Positions 15,505 to 16,505 of a stretch of DNA of 16,505 nucleotides are shown here, one piece after another. This stretch comes from JBBQXV01 sp043785585 (lineage in GTDB: Bacteria > Myxococcota_A > Polyangia > Polyangiales > Polyangiaceae). The DNA lies in assembly GCA_043785585.1 (NCBI GenBank), contig JAYVXB010000379.1, forward strand, positions 1 through 16,505. The letters are read 5' to 3'. Position 1 is the first letter of the stretch; the number at the start of each line of letters is the position of its first letter. The notes beneath the pieces are model-generated. The model made no database searches and was not told where the DNA came from. It saw only the letters and a program-made list of their open reading frames with translations. A program made the translations under genes and the position numbers.

Positions 15505-15516
15505 TATTGTTCACCC
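15505..15516 (+). promoter_or_regulatory. -10-like box for leaderless ArsR-type gene
   Basis: TATTGT (15505-15510) is followed by 6 bases and ATG 15517. There is no Shine-Dalgarno. The TTG at 15502, in frame, would overlap this box. Confidence 0.45.
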
Positions 15517-15840
15517 ATGCACAGAGCCGAAGCCCACGCCGATGTCTTCCGCGCGATCGCCGATCCGACCCGGCGCGCGATCCTCGATCGCCTGCGCGCC
15601 GGCCCCTCGCCGGTGAACGCGCTCGTCGACGACTTCAAGCAGAGTCGTCCGGCCATCTCCAAGCACCTGCGCGTTCTTCGGCTGGCGCGGCTCGTCACCG
15701 AGCAACGCGTCGGGCGTGAGCGCGTCTACCAACTTCGTCCGGCGCCGCTGCAGCAGGTGTCCGGCTGGATCGAAGGTTACCGGAGCATCTGGCAGGTGGG
15801 CCTCGGCCAGCTGAAGCGCCACCTCGAGGGAAAGCGATGA
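15517..15840 (+). CDS. ArsR-family transcriptional regulator
   Basis: A 107-residue winged-helix DNA-binding protein. It opens with the family signature FRAIADPTRRAILDRL, has the recognition helix SRPAISKHLRVL, the wing RVGRERVYQL, and a C-terminal helix WIEGYRSIWQVGLGQLKRHL used for dimerisation. The CxC metal-binding motif of arsenic or cadmium sensors is absent. This subtype is characteristically paired with an AHSA1/SRPBCC gene, and here its stop overlaps the next start as ATGA (15837-15840), exactly that arrangement. ATG 15517 is taken as start because it places the signature at the usual distance from the N-terminus and follows a -10-like box; TTG 15502 is an alternative. It probably represses its own operon. 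Confidence 0.93.
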   Translation: MHRAEAHADVFRAIADPTRRAILDRLRAGPSPVNALVDDFKQSRPAISKHLRVLRLARLVTEQRVGRERVYQLRPAPLQQVSGWIEGYRSIWQVGLGQLKRHLEGKR

Positions 15841-15982
15841 GCGCAAGGTCGAACGAATCACGCGCGCGAGCGATCGCCGATCTCGACGCCGGCACCGTGC
15901 TCGCGACCGTCGACATCGAGGTCGCGCCCGAGAAAGTTTTCCACGCGCTCACCGATCCGCGCGAGCTGCAGACGTGGTGGGG
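15837..15982 (+). pseudogene. Truncated AHSA1/SRPBCC-domain gene remnant
   Basis: The frame starts at ATG 15837, coupled to the ArsR-type gene, and encodes the typical first strand and helix of an AHSA1/SRPBCC lipid- or ligand-binding domain: DIEVAPEKVFHALTDPRELQTWWG at about residues 26-49. After about codon 49 the family resemblance stops abruptly. The same frame stays open to 16388, but from 16039 onward it is only antisense to a convincing opposite-strand gene and has Arg/Ser-rich shadow composition. A normal member has about 140-160 residues, so roughly two thirds of the domain are missing. The end coordinate given is where similarity fades, not a stop codon. A deletion or a sequence misjoin near 15980 would both explain it. 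Confidence 0.6.
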
Positions 15983-16038
15983 AAGGCCGCGCGGTACATC
16001 GAACAGCATCGGGTCGCATTCGACGATGCGCTCTCGCA

Positions 16039-16505
16039 TCAGAACTTCCCTGTCAGCTGGAGCCCGCCCGTTCCCGTGCCGACCATCGGTGTCGGTCGCA
16101 CCGACGATACCCATCCGCGTTTTTCTGCGCCCTGCGCGGGCCACACGACATACGCGATCGTCGCGACCGCGGCCGCGCCTGCGACGACGTAACCGGCGAC
16201 CGACGCGGTCGCGTACGTGTCGCGCGATGCGAGCGCGTCGTGGAGCGTGGAGCAGTCGCGCGCGAAGAGAGCCGTCGGTCCGGTGCAAGCAGACGCCGAT
16301 CCGCCCGCGTCGTGAATCGACGCCTGCGCGCGGCGCGCGATGTTGGCCTGCGCATTCGCGGCGAGGCTCAGCGCGAGCGCGGTCGTGAGCGCAACGAACG
16401 CGACGGACGCGCCGCCGAGAATGAGCGGAGTGCTCCGCGTGCGCGGCTCGGCCGCCGCGGCGATCGGATCGGTCGCTGCGTCGTACCCGATCGCGTCGGC
16501 GCGGA
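16039..16505 (-). CDS. C-terminal part of myxobacterial two-helix membrane protein (PEGA/TPR type)
   Basis: A minus-strand frame is open from the window end to a TGA at 16039-16041, giving 154 residues; its start lies outside the window. It has two clear membrane segments, PLILGGASVAFVALTTALAL and VAGYVVAGAAAVATIAYVVW. They are separated by a loop with two cysteines and the phrase AANAQANIARRAQASI. This helix-loop-helix C-terminus, ending in a polar tail, resembles the tail of PEGA- or TPR-containing membrane proteins abundant in Polyangiales; the N-terminal part needed to confirm that is missing. Codon use is native. It converges on the truncated AHSA1 gene, with about 60 bp between the end of recognisable AHSA1 sequence and its stop. 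Confidence 0.75.
   Translation of the reverse strand, partial: RADAIGYDAATDPIAAAAEPRTRSTPLILGGASVAFVALTTALALSLAANAQANIARRAQASIHDAGGSASACTGPTALFARDCSTLHDALASRDTYATASVAGYVVAGAAAVATIAYVVWPAQGAEKRGWVSSVRPTPMVGTGTGGLQLTGKF

Noticed and set aside
15974..16192. 72-codon plus-strand open frame after the AHSA1 remnant
   Set aside because: Its first part might be leftover sequence, but most of it is antisense to the end of the two-helix membrane protein, and it matches no family.

Overview
The window looks like a piece of a very GC-rich deltaproteobacterial-type genome, most probably a Myxococcota member of the Polyangiales/Labilithrix kind. That is inferred from strong G/C third-position bias, secreted lipoproteins with Asp/Gly/Pro-rich linkers, a PEGA/TPR-type membrane-protein tail, and a lipoprotein metalloprotease carrying repeats. 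There is no rRNA, tRNA, CRISPR array or transposase. 

Bases 1-10519 form an island of radical SAM (rSAM) enzymes. At least eight rSAM barrels are encoded in six proteins, arranged as head-to-head and tail-to-tail modules: a 5'-truncated rSAM gene coupled by ATGA to an rSAM-methyltransferase fusion (+); an rSAM protein with a second cysteine-rich domain (-); a divergent 769-residue fusion of a B12-type Rossmann domain with two rSAM domains (+); a UbiA-type prenyltransferase coupled by ATGA to another rSAM gene (-); and a divergent 614-residue tandem rSAM protein (+). All except the UbiA partner share a terminal C-x2-C-x5-C motif, usually with a preceding P-x-C or P-x-x-C cysteine, which suggests one expanded subfamily. 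The substrate is unknown. No precursor peptide is visible, and the UbiA and methyltransferase partners make a prenylated or methylated small molecule or lipid at least as likely as a peptide. I do not recognise a described pathway. 

Bases 10520-15362 hold unrelated single genes: a YciI/DGPF-domain protein, a small hypothetical protein, a lipoprotein with a DUF4397-like region, a degraded RanBP2-type zinc-finger micro-ORF, a small basic protein, and a large lipoprotein M6-type metalloprotease with three repeats and an EF-hand loop. One clear intrinsic terminator lies at 11038-11066 on the + strand. 

Bases 15363-16505 carry an ArsR-type regulator coupled by ATGA to an AHSA1/SRPBCC gene that stops resembling its family after about 48 codons. 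It then runs into the tail of an opposite-strand membrane protein that continues past the window end. 

A cross-cutting pattern is that many starts (4473, 8651, 8675, 11487, 11558, 15517 and perhaps 13127) have a -10-like hexamer ending exactly 6 or 7 bases upstream and lack a usable Shine-Dalgarno. This is the signature of leaderless mRNAs. Good Shine-Dalgarno sequences occur only before the YciI-like gene and the metalloprotease.
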